Origin: an uncultured Prevotellaceae bacterium
GTDB lineage: Bacteria; Bacteroidota; Bacteroidia; Bacteroidales; Bacteroidaceae
Assembly (NCBI GenBank): GCA_900316585.1
Contig: ONDM01000004.1
Span: 124,001-188,000 of the forward strand
Direction: 5' to 3'
Length of the DNA stretch: 64,000 nt
This document shows positions 8,658 to 18,800 of the stretch, in pieces. The position numbers and the translations under genes were made by a program. The notes beneath the pieces are model-generated. The model had not been told where the DNA came from. It searched no databases and was given only the letters and a program-made list of their open reading frames with translations. Position 1 is the stretch's first letter. The number at the start of each line of letters is the position of its first letter.

Positions 8658-9953
8658 ATGGGATATTTATTTACTTCTGAATCTGTTTCTGAAGGACATC
8701 CAGATAAGGTGGCTGATCAGATTTCCGATGCTGTATTGGATAAAATTCTTGCTTTTGATCCTGAATCAAAGGTTGCTTGTGAGACTCTGGTGACTACAGG
8801 CCAGGTGGTATTAGCAGGTGAAATTAAGACAAATGCATATGTAGATTTACAACGTATTGCCCGTGAGGTAATTAACCGTGTAGGTTATACTAAGGGTGAA
8901 TACATGTTTGAAGGAAATTCTTGTGGAGTGTTCAGTGCTATTCATGAGCAGAGTGCGGATATCAACAGAGGTGTAGATCGTGATAATCGTATGGATCAGG
9001 GAGCCGGTGACCAAGGTATGATGTTTGGTTATGCTACTAATGAGACTGACAGTTATATGCCATTATCATTGGCTTTGGCTCATAAACTGTTGATGGTTTT
9101 AGCAGACATCCGTCGTGAGGGTAAAGTTATGACTTATCTTCGTCCAGATTCAAAGAGTCAGGTTACTATTGAGTATGATGATAATAATAAGCCTGTCCGC
9201 ATAGATACTATCGTAATTTCTACACAACATGATGAGTTTGTCTTACCAAAGGATGATACATCTGAAGCACAGCTGAAGGCTGATGCTGAGATGTTGGACA
9301 AGATCCGTAAAGATGTGATTGAGATTCTGATACCTAGAGTTAAGGCTTCCATTAATAATGAAAAGGTATTGTCATTGTTCAATGATAAGATAAAATACTT
9401 TGTAAATCCTACAGGCAAGTTCGTTATTGGAGGTCCTCATGGGGATACAGGTTTGACTGGCCGTAAGATTATTGTGGATACTTATGGAGGTAAGGGTGCT
9501 CATGGTGGAGGTGCCTTTTCTGGGAAAGATCCAAGTAAGGTAGACCGAAGTGCTGCTTATGCTGCTCGTCATATTGCCAAGAATATGGTTGCAGCAGGCG
9601 TTGCCGATGAGATGTTGGTACAGATTAGCTATGCTATTGGTGTAGCTGAACCTATTAATATCTATGTAAACACTTATGGAACAAGTCATGTAAGTTTAAG
9701 TGATGGTGAAATAGCCAAAAAGGTGGGAAAATTATTTGACCTGCGTCCATATGCAATAGAGCAACGTTTAAAATTGCGTAATCCTATCTATGAAGAAACA
9801 GCTGCTTATGGTCATATGGGACGTGAACCAAAGGTGGTAACAAAAACTTTTGAATCTAAATATAATGACAAGATTAGGACAGTTCAAGTTGAATTGTTCA
9901 CTTGGGAGAAATTAGACTACGTAGATAAAGTAAAGGAGGCTTTTAATCTCTAA
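8658..9953 (+). CDS. metK: S-adenosylmethionine synthetase
   Basis: Makes S-adenosylmethionine from methionine and ATP in the cytoplasm; 431 residues. Family signatures are present: [12 protein letters not shown] near residue 14, the ATP-binding hexapeptide GAGDQG near residue 115 and [13 protein letters not shown] near residue 258. A candidate SAM-II riboswitch in its leader suggests feedback control by the product. The next gene begins directly after the stop codon. Confidence 0.98.
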   Translation: MGYLFTSESVSEGHPDKVADQISDAVLDKILAFDPESKVACETLVTTGQVVLAGEIKTNAYVDLQRIAREVINRVGYTKGEYMFEGNSCGVFSAIHEQSADINRGVDRDNRMDQGAGDQGMMFGYATNETDSYMPLSLALAHKLLMVLADIRREGKVMTYLRPDSKSQVTIEYDDNNKPVRIDTIVISTQHDEFVLPKDDTSEAQLKADAEMLDKIRKDVIEILIPRVKASINNEKVLSLFNDKIKYFVNPTGKFVIGGPHGDTGLTGRKIIVDTYGGKGAHGGGAFSGKDPSKVDRSAAYAARHIAKNMVAAGVADEMLVQISYAIGVAEPINIYVNTYGTSHVSLSDGEIAKKVGKLFDLRPYAIEQRLKLRNPIYEETAAYGHMGREPKVVTKTFESKYNDKIRTVQVELFTWEKLDYVDKVKEAFNL

Positions 9954-10754
9954 ATGCCGGGAGCAGGGCATTTGAATCAGGATTCAATAAGTGCTCTTTT
10001 TGAAAAGGGCACTTATTTTGATGATTATTCAGCCTTTCATTTATCAGGGCATCCGGTTCCTGGTATGGAGGGTGAATGGATTCCCTATGCGTTGCAAGAT
10101 GATTTATGTGTTTTATCTATTTTAGTGTTCTCTTTTTTGCTGATGTGTTTTGTCTTGAATAGAGGACATTTGTTGATTCTTCATCAGATTAAGGACTTCT
10201 TTGTAGAACGTGAAAGGGGTAATTTGTTTGTCGAGACTGGTAATGAATTTCGTTATCAGCTGTTCCTAATATTAAATACTGCTCTTTTACTTGGGTTAAT
10301 ACTTTATGCGTTATTCCTCAATTCATCAGAAGTTTTTTCCCTTTATCCTACTTGGTTCCCTTTATCTATTAGCGTAGCAGCTTGTATAATAGCATATTTA
10401 CTTAAGATTTTGCTGTATTCTTTTGTGAATTGGGTCTTTTTTGATAAAGTTCAGAATGAACGGTGGATGGAGATATATTCTTTGGTTATTTCCATACAGG
10501 GAGTTTTGCTGTTTCTTTTGGCTTGCTTTATCATTTTTATTGATTTATCGGTGGAACAGGGCTTAATTGCACTCTCTATAATACTCTTAATTGCCAAATT
10601 GTTATTATTTTGTAAAAGTTTTAGTATCTTTTTTGCGAATTTACAAGGTTTTTTGTGCAATATTTTGTACTTTTGCACCCTCGAAATGATACCCTTGCTA
10701 TATTTGCTGAAAATCATTACAGAAGTAAACAAAAGTTGGACATTTAATTTTTAA
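9954..10754 (+). CDS. DUF4271 family membrane protein
   Basis: 266-residue protein with an N-terminal soluble part of about 45 residues, a first hydrophobic segment near residues 50-68 and four or five further membrane segments, as in the Bacteroidetes-specific DUF4271 family. Function unknown. In Bacteroides relatives it stands directly before the uroporphyrinogen-III synthase gene, as here. The ATG immediately follows the metK stop codon, so it is translationally adjacent to metK. The gene is more AT-rich than its neighbours, especially in the last 150 bases, where the next promoter is found. Confidence 0.8.
   Translation: MPGAGHLNQDSISALFEKGTYFDDYSAFHLSGHPVPGMEGEWIPYALQDDLCVLSILVFSFLLMCFVLNRGHLLILHQIKDFFVERERGNLFVETGNEFRYQLFLILNTALLLGLILYALFLNSSEVFSLYPTWFPLSISVAACIIAYLLKILLYSFVNWVFFDKVQNERWMEIYSLVISIQGVLLFLLACFIIFIDLSVEQGLIALSIILLIAKLLLFCKSFSIFFANLQGFLCNILYFCTLEMIPLLYLLKIITEVNKSWTFNF
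10668..10675 (+). promoter_or_regulatory. -7 element inside the DUF4271 gene, probably for hemD
   Basis: TACTTTTG matches TAnnTTTG and lies 83 bases before the hemD start; no well-spaced -33 element. Confidence 0.4.
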
Positions 10755-10758
10755 GCCA

Positions 10759-11505
10759 TTGAAACTCGCTAAAATATTAATTTCACAGCCTAAACCGGCG
10801 TCAGAGAAATCTCCATATTTTGCAATTGCAAAGAAATATGGTGTAGAAATTGTCTTTCGGCCTTTTATAAAGGTAGATGCAGTTTCTTCTAAAGAGTTCC
10901 GTGCTCAGAAGACAAACATATTGGATTATACAGCTGTTGTCTTTACTTCAAGACATGCTATTGATCATTTTTTTCATCTGGCACAGGAAATGCGTGTAAC
11001 TATTCCTGAAGATATGAAGTACTTCTGTGTTACAGAGACAGTGGCTTTGTATATACAGAAATATGTTCAATATCGTAAACGGAAAGTATTCTTTGGTAAT
11101 ACAGGAAAGATAGATTCTTTACTTCCTGCTATGCTAAAACGCAAGTCAGAAAAATATCTAATTCCGCAAAGTGATGTTCATACTAATGAAATTGCTCAGT
11201 TGATGGATAATAATAAACTCCAGCATAAGGAGGTTATAATGTATCGTACTGTAAGCAATGATTTTCAGAAAGATGAACCTTTTGATTATGATATGTTGAT
11301 TTTCTTTAGTCCTGCTGGTATTTCAGCTCTTCTGAAGAATTTCCCAAATTTTGATCAGGGTAATATCGCAATTGGATGTTTCGGGCCAACCACCGCTAAG
11401 GCTGTCATTGATGCTGGCTTGCGTTTGGATTTGCAAGCTCCTACAGCAACAGCTCCTTCCATGACAGCTGCTTTGGAGGAGTTTATCAAGGAGAATAAGG
11501 ATTGA
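10759..11505 (+). CDS. hemD: Uroporphyrinogen-III synthase, TTG start
   Basis: HemD-fold enzyme that would cyclise hydroxymethylbilane to uroporphyrinogen III (248 residues). The conserved N-terminal block (ISQPKPASEKSPYFAIAKKY), VVFTSRHAIDHFF and FFSPAGISALL are typical of the Bacteroidetes form. No ATG is available before the conserved region, and the frame opens with TTG at 10759-10761, four bases after the DUF4271 stop, so a TTG start is required. It overlaps rnpA by one base. HemD sequences are poorly conserved, so the family call rests mostly on these blocks and on gene order. Confidence 0.82.
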   Translation: MKLAKILISQPKPASEKSPYFAIAKKYGVEIVFRPFIKVDAVSSKEFRAQKTNILDYTAVVFTSRHAIDHFFHLAQEMRVTIPEDMKYFCVTETVALYIQKYVQYRKRKVFFGNTGKIDSLLPAMLKRKSEKYLIPQSDVHTNEIAQLMDNNKLQHKEVIMYRTVSNDFQKDEPFDYDMLIFFSPAGISALLKNFPNFDQGNIAIGCFGPTTAKAVIDAGLRLDLQAPTATAPSMTAALEEFIKENKD

Positions 11506-11939
11506 TGCCAGATGTGCAGAACTTTACATTCAAGAAGTCGGAAAGACTATGCAGTAAGATAGAGATTGACCGGCTCTTTGGCGGGGGAAGTAAATCCATG
11601 TCAGCTTTTCCTGTGAGAGTGGTTTTTCGTTTAGATGATGCGGAGAAATTGAATGTAGCAGTTCTGGTTTCTGTTTCTAAAAAACGTTTTCACCGTGCTG
11701 TAAAGCGTAATTTGGTAAAACGACAGATTCGGGAAGCTTATCGAAAAAATAAAAGTATGCTTTGGGATGCTCTTGAGGGTCATTCCAAAGCATTATCTTT
11801 AGCTTTCATTTGGTTGGATGATAAGATTTATGAATCAGCAGAAGTTGAAATAAAGGTGGCTAATCTTTTGCAACGTATAAGGGAAAAACTTCCGGAGTTG
11901 ATTTTAAGAAAGGGTAATAGAAATGAAGAAGGTGATTAA
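11505..11939 (+). CDS. rnpA: Ribonuclease P protein component
   Basis: Protein subunit of RNase P, which assists the catalytic RNA in trimming tRNA 5' ends. 144 residues from ATG 11505, which overlaps the hemD TGA as TGATG; a TTG one codon upstream is less likely. The family signature is clear: [20 protein letters not shown], with the RNxxKRxxRE helix around residues 68-78. The protein is basic. It overlaps the following yidD gene by 17 bases, the classical rnpA-yidD linkage. Confidence 0.95.
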   Translation: MPDVQNFTFKKSERLCSKIEIDRLFGGGSKSMSAFPVRVVFRLDDAEKLNVAVLVSVSKKRFHRAVKRNLVKRQIREAYRKNKSMLWDALEGHSKALSLAFIWLDDKIYESAEVEIKVANLLQRIREKLPELILRKGNRNEEGD

Positions 11940-12165
11940 ATTATTGTCCCATTTTTTTTCTCAGTGTTTGCTTTACCCAATTTATTTTTATCAGCACTGT
12001 ATTTCACCCCTTACTCCACCTTCTTGCAGGTTTACCCCTACTTGTTCTCAATATGCAGTGGAGGCAATTAAGAAATATGGTCCAATTAAAGGTTTTTATT
12101 TGGCAGTTAAAAGAATTCTCAGATGTCATCCTTGGGGAGGCTCTGGCTATGATCCTGTTCCATGA
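11923..12165 (+). CDS. yidD: Membrane protein insertion efficiency factor YidD
   Basis: 80-residue membrane-associated protein that helps the YidC insertion machinery. The diagnostic core [19 protein letters not shown] and the C-terminal [13 protein letters not shown] are both intact, with an amphipathic N-terminus. It overlaps rnpA upstream by 17 bases and tatD downstream by 4 bases, so the three genes are one translationally coupled unit. Confidence 0.97.
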   Translation: MKKVIKLLSHFFSQCLLYPIYFYQHCISPLTPPSCRFTPTCSQYAVEAIKKYGPIKGFYLAVKRILRCHPWGGSGYDPVP

Positions 12166-12773
12166 TTCATATATTGGATATTCATTCTCATAAACCAGGT
12201 GAGGGTGCCATCTATAATTTGACAATAGAGGAATTGCGGGTGCCTCCACCTTATTTTAACCAGAAACAATGGCTCAGTGTGGGGCTTCATCCTTGGTCTC
12301 TTACAGAAGAATGGAGGAAAGATTTTCTGCATGTGCGTAAATGGGCTTTATTGTCTCAGGTAAAAGCTATTGGAGAGTCAGGATTGGATAAAATAATAAA
12401 ATCTCCTTATCAGCATGAAGCTTTTTTTGCTCATGTGAAACTATCAGAAGAAGTTGGGAAGCCTTTAGTGATACATTGTGTCAAAGCTGTCGATGAAATC
12501 ATAAAAATACATAAATTGTTTGGTCCTAAACAGCCTTGGATATTTCATGGTTTTCGTGGGAAACCACAGCAAGCGGAGCAGTTGCTAAAAGAAGGATTTT
12601 ATTTGAGTTTTGGAGAACATTTCAATTCGGATTCTGTTCAAATTTGTCCAGCCGATAAGTTATGTCTGGAAACAGATGAGTCTTGTCTTAGCATTAAGGA
12701 AATAGAAAATAGAATCAGAAAGGTTAGGAAATCTGAATCAGAAAGTTTCAGTAAAGATTTGTTATTTCAGTAA
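12162..12773 (+). CDS. TatD-family metal-dependent hydrolase (short form)
   Basis: Amidohydrolase-fold protein of 203 residues, shorter than standard TatD nucleases (about 255-265). Metal-site segments are present: DIHSH near residue 6, [26 protein letters not shown] and ETDES near residue 171. Deoxyribonuclease activity is known for TatD relatives; the substrate of this short Bacteroidetes form is unknown. ATG 12162 overlaps the yidD stop. The tyrS promoter lies in its 3' end. Confidence 0.85.
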   Translation: MIHILDIHSHKPGEGAIYNLTIEELRVPPPYFNQKQWLSVGLHPWSLTEEWRKDFLHVRKWALLSQVKAIGESGLDKIIKSPYQHEAFFAHVKLSEEVGKPLVIHCVKAVDEIIKIHKLFGPKQPWIFHGFRGKPQQAEQLLKEGFYLSFGEHFNSDSVQICPADKLCLETDESCLSIKEIENRIRKVRKSESESFSKDLLFQ

Positions 12774-12789
12774 AAGAGTAGTACCTTTG
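12758..12789 (+). promoter_or_regulatory. Complete promoter for tyrS
   Basis: TTTG at 12758-12761, 20-base spacer, TACCTTTG at 12782-12789. The -33 element lies inside the end of tatD. The element also shows that a TTG at 12787 cannot be the tyrS start, because it would lie upstream of the transcript. Confidence 0.75.
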
Positions 12790-12819
12790 CAGTCAAATTT
12801 TTTAATAATTAATCATTCG

Positions 12820-14112
12820 ATGAATTTTGTAGAAGAACTGAAATGGCGTGGCATGGTGCATTCCATGATGCCTGGTACAGAAGAGTTATTAGAGAAAGAA
12901 ATGGTAACAGCTTATGTAGGTATTGACCCTACTGCTGATTCACTTCATATTGGACACCTTTGTGGTATTATGATGTTGCGTCACCTTCAGCGTTGTGGAC
13001 ACAAACCATTGGCATTGCTTGGTGGTGCTACTGGTATGATAGGTGATCCTTCTGGTAAGAGTCAGGAGCGAAATCTGTTGGATGAAGACACTTTACGTCA
13101 TAATGTAGCTTGCATTAAAGAGCAGTTGAGCCATTTCCTTGATTTCGATAGTGATGCAGAAAACAAGGCTGAATTAGTGAACAACTATGATTGGATGAAG
13201 GATTTTACTTTCTTGGATTTTGCTCGTGATATTGGTAAGCATATTACTGTGAACTATATGATGGCGAAGGAATCTGTTCAAAAGCGATTGAACGGTGAAG
13301 CTCGTGATGGCCTTTCTTTTACAGAGTTCACGTATCAGCTTTTGCAGGGTTATGATTTCTTATACTTGAATCAGCATAAGAATTGTAAGTTGCAAATGGG
13401 TGGTTCTGACCAATGGGGCAACATAACTACAGGTACAGAACTTATACGACGCACTACTGGTGGTGAAGCATATGCGTTGGTTTGTCCATTAATTACAAAA
13501 GCTGATGGTGGAAAGTTTGGTAAGACTGAGAGTGGAAATGTTTGGTTGAGTTCAAGATATACATCTCCATATAAATTCTATCAGTTTTGGTTGAATGTAA
13601 GTGATGCTGATGCAGAACGTTATATTAAAATTTTCACATCTCTTCCAAAGGAGGAAATCGATGCTTTGATTGAAGAACATCGTATTGACCCAGGACAGCG
13701 AATCCTTCAGAAACGTTTGGCTAAGGAAGTAACAGTCATGGTTCATTCTGAGGAGGATTATAATGCAGCCGTTGAGGCTTCGGGAATCCTTTTTGGTAAG
13801 GCAACAAAAGATGCGTTATTGAAATTGGATGAGGCTACATTATTGGATGTGTTCAATGGTGTTCCTCAATTTGAGGTATCCAAGGATGATATAACAAAAG
13901 GTGTGAAAGCTGTGGATTTGTTTACTGAACAGGCCAAAGTGTTCCCATCGAAAGGCGAAATGCGTAAATTGGTACAAGGTGGTGGTGTCTCTTTAAATAA
14001 GGAAAAACTCACGGCATTTGACCAGCAGATAAATGCAGATGATCTTTTGGATGATAAATATCTTTTGGTTCAGAAAGGAAAGAAGAATTATTTCTTACTT
14101 ATAGCAAAATAA
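12820..14112 (+). CDS. tyrS: Tyrosyl-tRNA synthetase
   Basis: Class I synthetase that charges tRNA-Tyr; 430 residues from ATG 12820. An upstream in-frame TTG at 12787 falls within the promoter, and the family N-terminus [11 protein letters not shown] begins exactly at the chosen start. The sequence shows [16 protein letters not shown] with the HIGH motif near residue 44, the tyrosine pocket GGSDQWGN, and KFGKTESG in place of KMSKS. A C-terminal S4-type RNA-binding domain occupies about the last 75 residues. Confidence 0.97.
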   Translation: MNFVEELKWRGMVHSMMPGTEELLEKEMVTAYVGIDPTADSLHIGHLCGIMMLRHLQRCGHKPLALLGGATGMIGDPSGKSQERNLLDEDTLRHNVACIKEQLSHFLDFDSDAENKAELVNNYDWMKDFTFLDFARDIGKHITVNYMMAKESVQKRLNGEARDGLSFTEFTYQLLQGYDFLYLNQHKNCKLQMGGSDQWGNITTGTELIRRTTGGEAYALVCPLITKADGGKFGKTESGNVWLSSRYTSPYKFYQFWLNVSDADAERYIKIFTSLPKEEIDALIEEHRIDPGQRILQKRLAKEVTVMVHSEEDYNAAVEASGILFGKATKDALLKLDEATLLDVFNGVPQFEVSKDDITKGVKAVDLFTEQAKVFPSKGEMRKLVQGGGVSLNKEKLTAFDQQINADDLLDDKYLLVQKGKKNYFLLIAK

Positions 14113-14121
14113 AGATTAAAA

Positions 14122-14153
14122 TTTGGGTATTTCCTAATTTCGCTTTATCTTTG
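14122..14153 (+). promoter_or_regulatory. Complete promoter for the tRNA-Gln gene
   Basis: TTTG at 14122-14125, 20-base spacer, TATCTTTG at 14146-14153; the tRNA 5' end is 29 bases further on. Confidence 0.75.
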
Positions 14154-14181
14154 CACTGTCTTTGAAAAAAGGCCTTAGGAT

Positions 14182-14252
14182 TGGACTATGGTGTAATGGC
14201 AGCACAACAGGTTTTGGTTCTGTTTGTCCAAGTTCGAATCTTGGTAGTCCAA
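14182..14252 (+). tRNA. tRNA-Gln (anticodon TTG)
   Basis: Acceptor arms TGGACTA (14182-14188) and TAGTCCA (14245-14251) pair fully. The anticodon stem ACAGG/TCTGT encloses the loop TTTTGGT, with anticodon TTG reading CAA glutamine codons. The T-arm contains the GTTCGAATC signature. The discriminator is A14252; the CCA end is not encoded as such (CCCA follows). It has its own promoter and terminator. Confidence 0.93.
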
Positions 14253-14254
14253 CC

Positions 14255-14292
14255 CACAAAAAGCAGCATACAATTGTATGCTGCTTTTTGTG
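14255..14292. terminator. Perfect palindromic bidirectional terminator
   Basis: A 38-base perfect palindrome with 19-base arms: CACAAAAAGCAGCATACAA at 14255-14273 and its exact complement at 14274-14292. A and T runs inside the arms give a T tract on either strand. It lies between the convergent tRNA-Gln and queG genes and can end transcripts from both sides. Confidence 0.9.
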
Positions 14293-14293
14293 T

Positions 14294-15241
14294 TTATGTA
14301 TTTCTTTTCATTGCTTTAATGTTTCGCACTAATCCTTCAAATTTTGCTCTTTTTACAGCAGAATTTTTAAATAAAGTACGATATTTCTCTATAGTAAGCG
14401 AGTCCCAATCTTTTTGTGTCATTTGCAGAAGTTCTTCAGATGCCGCAAATTCTTTGTGTCTTGTAGGTTGTGCAAATTTGTTATGAGGACATGCCTTCTG
14501 GCATTTATCACAACCATAGATGTTAAGTCCCATGGCTTTCTGTATAATGGGACTGATGTCATTTTTATTTTCTATCGTTTGATAGGAAAGGCAAAGTTTG
14601 GCATTTAGTAAATGCAAACCCGTTTCTTCATCTGTATAAAGAGCATGGGTAGGGCACTGTTCCAGACAGGCATTACAGTTTCCACAGTGATTATCCATGG
14701 GTTTATCGTATTCTAGCTCAATGTTTAAGAATAACTCTCCCAAGAAAAATGATGTCCCTTGTTTAGGTATAATCAGTTGAGTGTTTTTTCCTCTCCATCC
14801 CAATCCTGCTCTCTCTGCCCAATAACGCTCTAGAACTGGAGCTGTGTCACAGAAATATCTTCCTTCAATTGCTGAATCTTGAGATTTTATGGATAAGAAT
14901 AGTTGCTGAAGATGCTCTTTCATCACTATGTGATAGTCTTTTCCGTAAGCATACCAGGCTAATTGATAGCCATCTTTGGGTAGGAATGTAGAAGGACGAT
15001 AATTCATAGCAACACAGACAATACTTTTGACATCCTCCACCAATAAGGTCGGGTCAAGTCTTTTTTCTATATTCTTGGACAGGTAGTCCATATCAGCTCC
15101 ATTCCCATCTGCTAGCCATTTTCTGTAACCTTTACATATTTTTCCTGCAACAGGCTCAGCATGGGTTATACCACAAACATCAAAGCCGAGGCGTTTTGCT
15201 TCGGCTTTGATATATTGGGTAAGGAAATGTTTGTTTTTCAT
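14294..15241 (-). CDS. queG: Epoxyqueuosine reductase QueG
   Basis: Cobalamin- and iron-sulfur-dependent enzyme for the last step of queuosine synthesis, reducing epoxyqueuosine in tRNA; 315 residues. Two ferredoxin-like clusters are visible: CGNCNACLEQCP near residue 180 and CDKCQKACPHN near residue 236. The N-terminal B12-binding domain begins with KAEAKRLGFDVCGI. The length is at the shorter end of the family, which often has C-terminal HEAT-like repeats missing here. Its start overlaps the stop of the deacetylase gene by one base, so they are an operon. Confidence 0.93.
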   Translation of the reverse strand: MKNKHFLTQYIKAEAKRLGFDVCGITHAEPVAGKICKGYRKWLADGNGADMDYLSKNIEKRLDPTLLVEDVKSIVCVAMNYRPSTFLPKDGYQLAWYAYGKDYHIVMKEHLQQLFLSIKSQDSAIEGRYFCDTAPVLERYWAERAGLGWRGKNTQLIIPKQGTSFFLGELFLNIELEYDKPMDNHCGNCNACLEQCPTHALYTDEETGLHLLNAKLCLSYQTIENKNDISPIIQKAMGLNIYGCDKCQKACPHNKFAQPTRHKEFAASEELLQMTQKDWDSLTIEKYRTLFKNSAVKRAKFEGLVRNIKAMKRNT

Positions 15242-15852
15242 CAGTCAAATACTTTGAAAGTATAGCCTTGCCCTATCAGCCATTCTAGAGCCTCTGGGAG
15301 TATTTTTTTTAGTTTGTCAATGCTCTTCAGAGAGTCGTGAAATGTGATAATGCTTCCATTCCTAGCGTAGTGTTTTACATTCCAAAGCACTTCTTCTGCT
15401 GTAAGATTCTTGCTATAATCTCGTGTTACAAGATCCCACATGACAATTGTATATTTCTTTTTCAACTGAATGTAATTACTCCATCGCATAAGTCCGTGGG
15501 GTGGCCTCATTAGATTAGTTTGAAGCAGTTTATTTGCCTCTTCGACATTATCTAAATATGTTTTGATAGAATGTTTAAAGGCTCCCAAATGATTATGAGT
15601 ATGGTTACCTATACGGTGGCCTTGACTTTTTACTTTTTCTAAAAGCTCTGGATATTTTGAAGCATTGTCACCTACCATGAAGAAGGTCGCTTTAATATTA
15701 TATCTGTTCAAAGTTTCTAGAATCCAAGGAGTGGCTTCTGGAATAGGTCCATCATCGAAAGTAAGATATAGTTCTTTCTTTGAAGGGTCCATTCTCCAGA
15801 GAGCACTTGGGAATAACCACCGTAGATAAATAGCCGGTTGTTCAATAATCAT
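15241..15852 (-). CDS. Polysaccharide deacetylase family protein (NodB domain)
   Basis: Carbohydrate esterase 4-type deacetylase, 203 residues, nearly all NodB domain. The catalytic and metal residues are in TFDDGP (Asp33, Asp34) and in NHTHNH (His84 and His88). RPPHG supplies the third motif around residue 118. No signal peptide is obvious. Substrates of this family include peptidoglycan and other N- or O-acetylated glycans; the one used here is unknown. It lies three bases after the DUF2723 gene and overlaps queG. Confidence 0.9.
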   Translation of the reverse strand: MIIEQPAIYLRWLFPSALWRMDPSKKELYLTFDDGPIPEATPWILETLNRYNIKATFFMVGDNASKYPELLEKVKSQGHRIGNHTHNHLGAFKHSIKTYLDNVEEANKLLQTNLMRPPHGLMRWSNYIQLKKKYTIVMWDLVTRDYSKNLTAEEVLWNVKHYARNGSIITFHDSLKSIDKLKKILPEALEWLIGQGYTFKVFD

Positions 15853-15855
15853 TTT

Positions 15856-18800
15856 CTATTCAGCTGTGTCTACTGCTACCGTTTCTTCTAAATTCTCGTT
15901 TCCCTCACTATCCCATGTAGTGGAGTTTGTTCCACCACTAGATCTGATTTGATAAGCATTGTAATAAGTGTCTACCAATTTTGAATACTCATCAGCTTTT
16001 GAGGAAGCTCCATATTTTAGGTTGTTTGCACATTGATGGAGAACGGATAGATAGAATTGAAAGTCTGATGCAGCCAAATGTGATGCATCTAACGATAGAA
16101 AATATCTACAATATTCAGATGCGTTCTTTCCTACTTCTTCCAAAATAGCATTTGCTTCATTCTTCTTGTCTACTAACAGCCATGCTTTGGCTAAATCCAC
16201 AGAACCACTTTGGTAACTATGAGGGATATTTTTCCCCGGAAGGACCGTTTCACAGTATTCCAAAGCTTTTAGGGCTTTGTCCTTTTTGCCTTCTTTCAGC
16301 AACTGAGTAATCAGTAGAGAGAACATTCTACGATGACTTGCACTCATACGAAGAACTGTTTCATCCAAATAAATGCCATCACTATCTACACCACCAAATT
16401 TGAACTTGGTCATCAGATTTGTATACATCTTATCTGAGTCTATGGCATATTCTCGTGAACCATTTGTAATATAACCAATTTCAGCAAAGTTAAATGGAGT
16501 CAGACGATAAGCCAGACCTTCCTGTAAGAAGAAATTATCTAACCCCAAATGATTCTCAGAACCTACAGTTATTGCCATGAATATCGGGCGTTCCCAATTT
16601 GCATTGGCTAGCATCTCCAACATCATGAGCTCATACTTATAAAGTCCTCTTTTATTTAGGCTGATAATCATCTTGTCTGGAATGGAATCTCCAGGAATCA
16701 TCATGCCTGAGCGGCGAATAGCATCTTTGTCAAGAGTGATTTCCAAAGTGTCTGTAGGAATGCAATGCAAGTCATTGTCTGTACTGCGAACCCAATATTT
16801 TAAAATATTCTTGACTTCAAAAGGATTTGTGCCAAAATTCTCTTTTGCTTCTTTAGGATGTTCTTTGTAAAGTTTACGTATTTCTTCCTTCATCTCTGGG
16901 CGTACTTGAACGTATTCGTTGGTTCCGGATACATATTCAATACGATTCCAACTAATAGGAAGGCTAGGAGAATCATAGCATGGACGGCGCATTTGGTCTA
17001 TATACCAGTCCGTTTGCAAATAACTAAGGTTGCATACTCGTGCATCATTACGGAATTCTTCAACATCTTGGTTGTACCAAAGAGGGAAAGTGTCATTGTC
17101 ACCATTTGTGAATATGATAGGATTACCTTTCTCTGGAAGTGTCATCAGGTAGTTCTGACCGAAGTCACGACAAGTATAACGACCACTTCTGTCATGGTCA
17201 TCCCAGGTTTGACTAGCCATCTGGATAGGTACTAGTAGGCAAACTACACTAACGATTGATGCAGCTAGAGTAGGATTGATTCTCTTTTGTAAAAATTGAA
17301 CTATTCCAGCTACACCTAAGCCAATCCAGATTGTGAATGCATAGAACGAAGCTGCGTAAGCATAGTCTCGTTCACGTGGTTGGTTTGGTGTCTGATTCAG
17401 ATAGAGGACTATTGCAATACCTGTCATGAAAAAAAGGAAGAAGGTTACCCAGAACTGTTGGATTCCTCGTTCTCCTTTGTATGCTTGCCAAAATAGGCCT
17501 ATAAGACCCAATAATAGTGGTAGACAATAGAAAACATTATGACCTTTGTTTTCCTTCAATGTTTCTGGCATCAGATCTTGGTCACCTAACATGGCATTGT
17601 CTAACCAAGAGAAGCCAGAAATCCAGTTTCCATGTTCTGGCTCACCGTAACCTTGGATATCGTTTTGGCGTCCTGCAAAATTCCACATGAAATAACGCCA
17701 GTACATGAAATTCAACTGATATTGGAAAAAGAAGCGGATATTGTCCCATTGGCTTGGCATCTTCACAAAAAGCATCTCACCGCATTGGTCATAAGGGACC
17801 TCTTCTCCATGGATGCCACCCATTATGCTTTCATAGGAACTTGCATGGTCTGCAGACCACATGCGAGGGAAAAGCATGTTCTGAGCATAAATATAATCTG
17901 ATCTGTGGCGTATCAGTTCATAGCTGTCTTTTTCATCTGAACTTACTTTTTCCTTCCGTTGGTAAACTGGTGCACCTTCTGTCTGCTTAGGAGAGCAGTA
18001 ACCATCTTTGGGTACGAACTCCACTTTTGAAGTATAGGCGGGGCCATAGAACAATGGTCGTGTTCCATACTGCTCTCGTCCCAGATAATCACCTAAAGTG
18101 AAGATATCTTCAGGCGAATTCTGGTCCATTGGAGTATTGGCTGTTGAACGGATTACAATAATTGCATAAGAAGAGTAGCCGATCATAATCATCAACAGAC
18201 AGAGTAAACTAGTGTTCATGACTCGTGCGGTAATATGGAATTTGCTATCTGCCTTTCTCCAAAGTAGGAACCCAATGGCAGCCAAAACCACAATTCCAAT
18301 TAATATGCTATACTGATGTCCGTAGAAAGGTATACCAAGCAAGGCAATACTCAGTAAAAATGAAATGTTCATGCGAAGTCTGTTTTTCTCCTGAAAGCTT
18401 TCGTAGATTGCCCAGATTACAACTGCTGTCAACAGTATAATGTAAATATACAAACCTGTATTAAAGGAGAAACTTAGGGTGTTGACAAAGAACAATTCAA
18501 ACCATCCTCCAACTTTTACTACACCAGGAACGATGCCATAAAGTACAACTACAATCAATAATGCAGAAATAATGAGAGCAAATATAGAGCCCTTTAAATC
18601 AGCTTTTGGATTCTTTTTGTAATAGAAAACCAATACTATCGCAGGAATACATAACAAGTTCAAAAGGTGTACACCTATTGATAATCCAATAAGATATGCT
18701 ATCAAAATCAGCCACCGGTCACTGTGTGGTTCCTCTGCATGATTTTCCCATTTTAAGATAAGCCAGAAAACTGCTGCAGTGAAAAGTGAAGAATAGGCAT

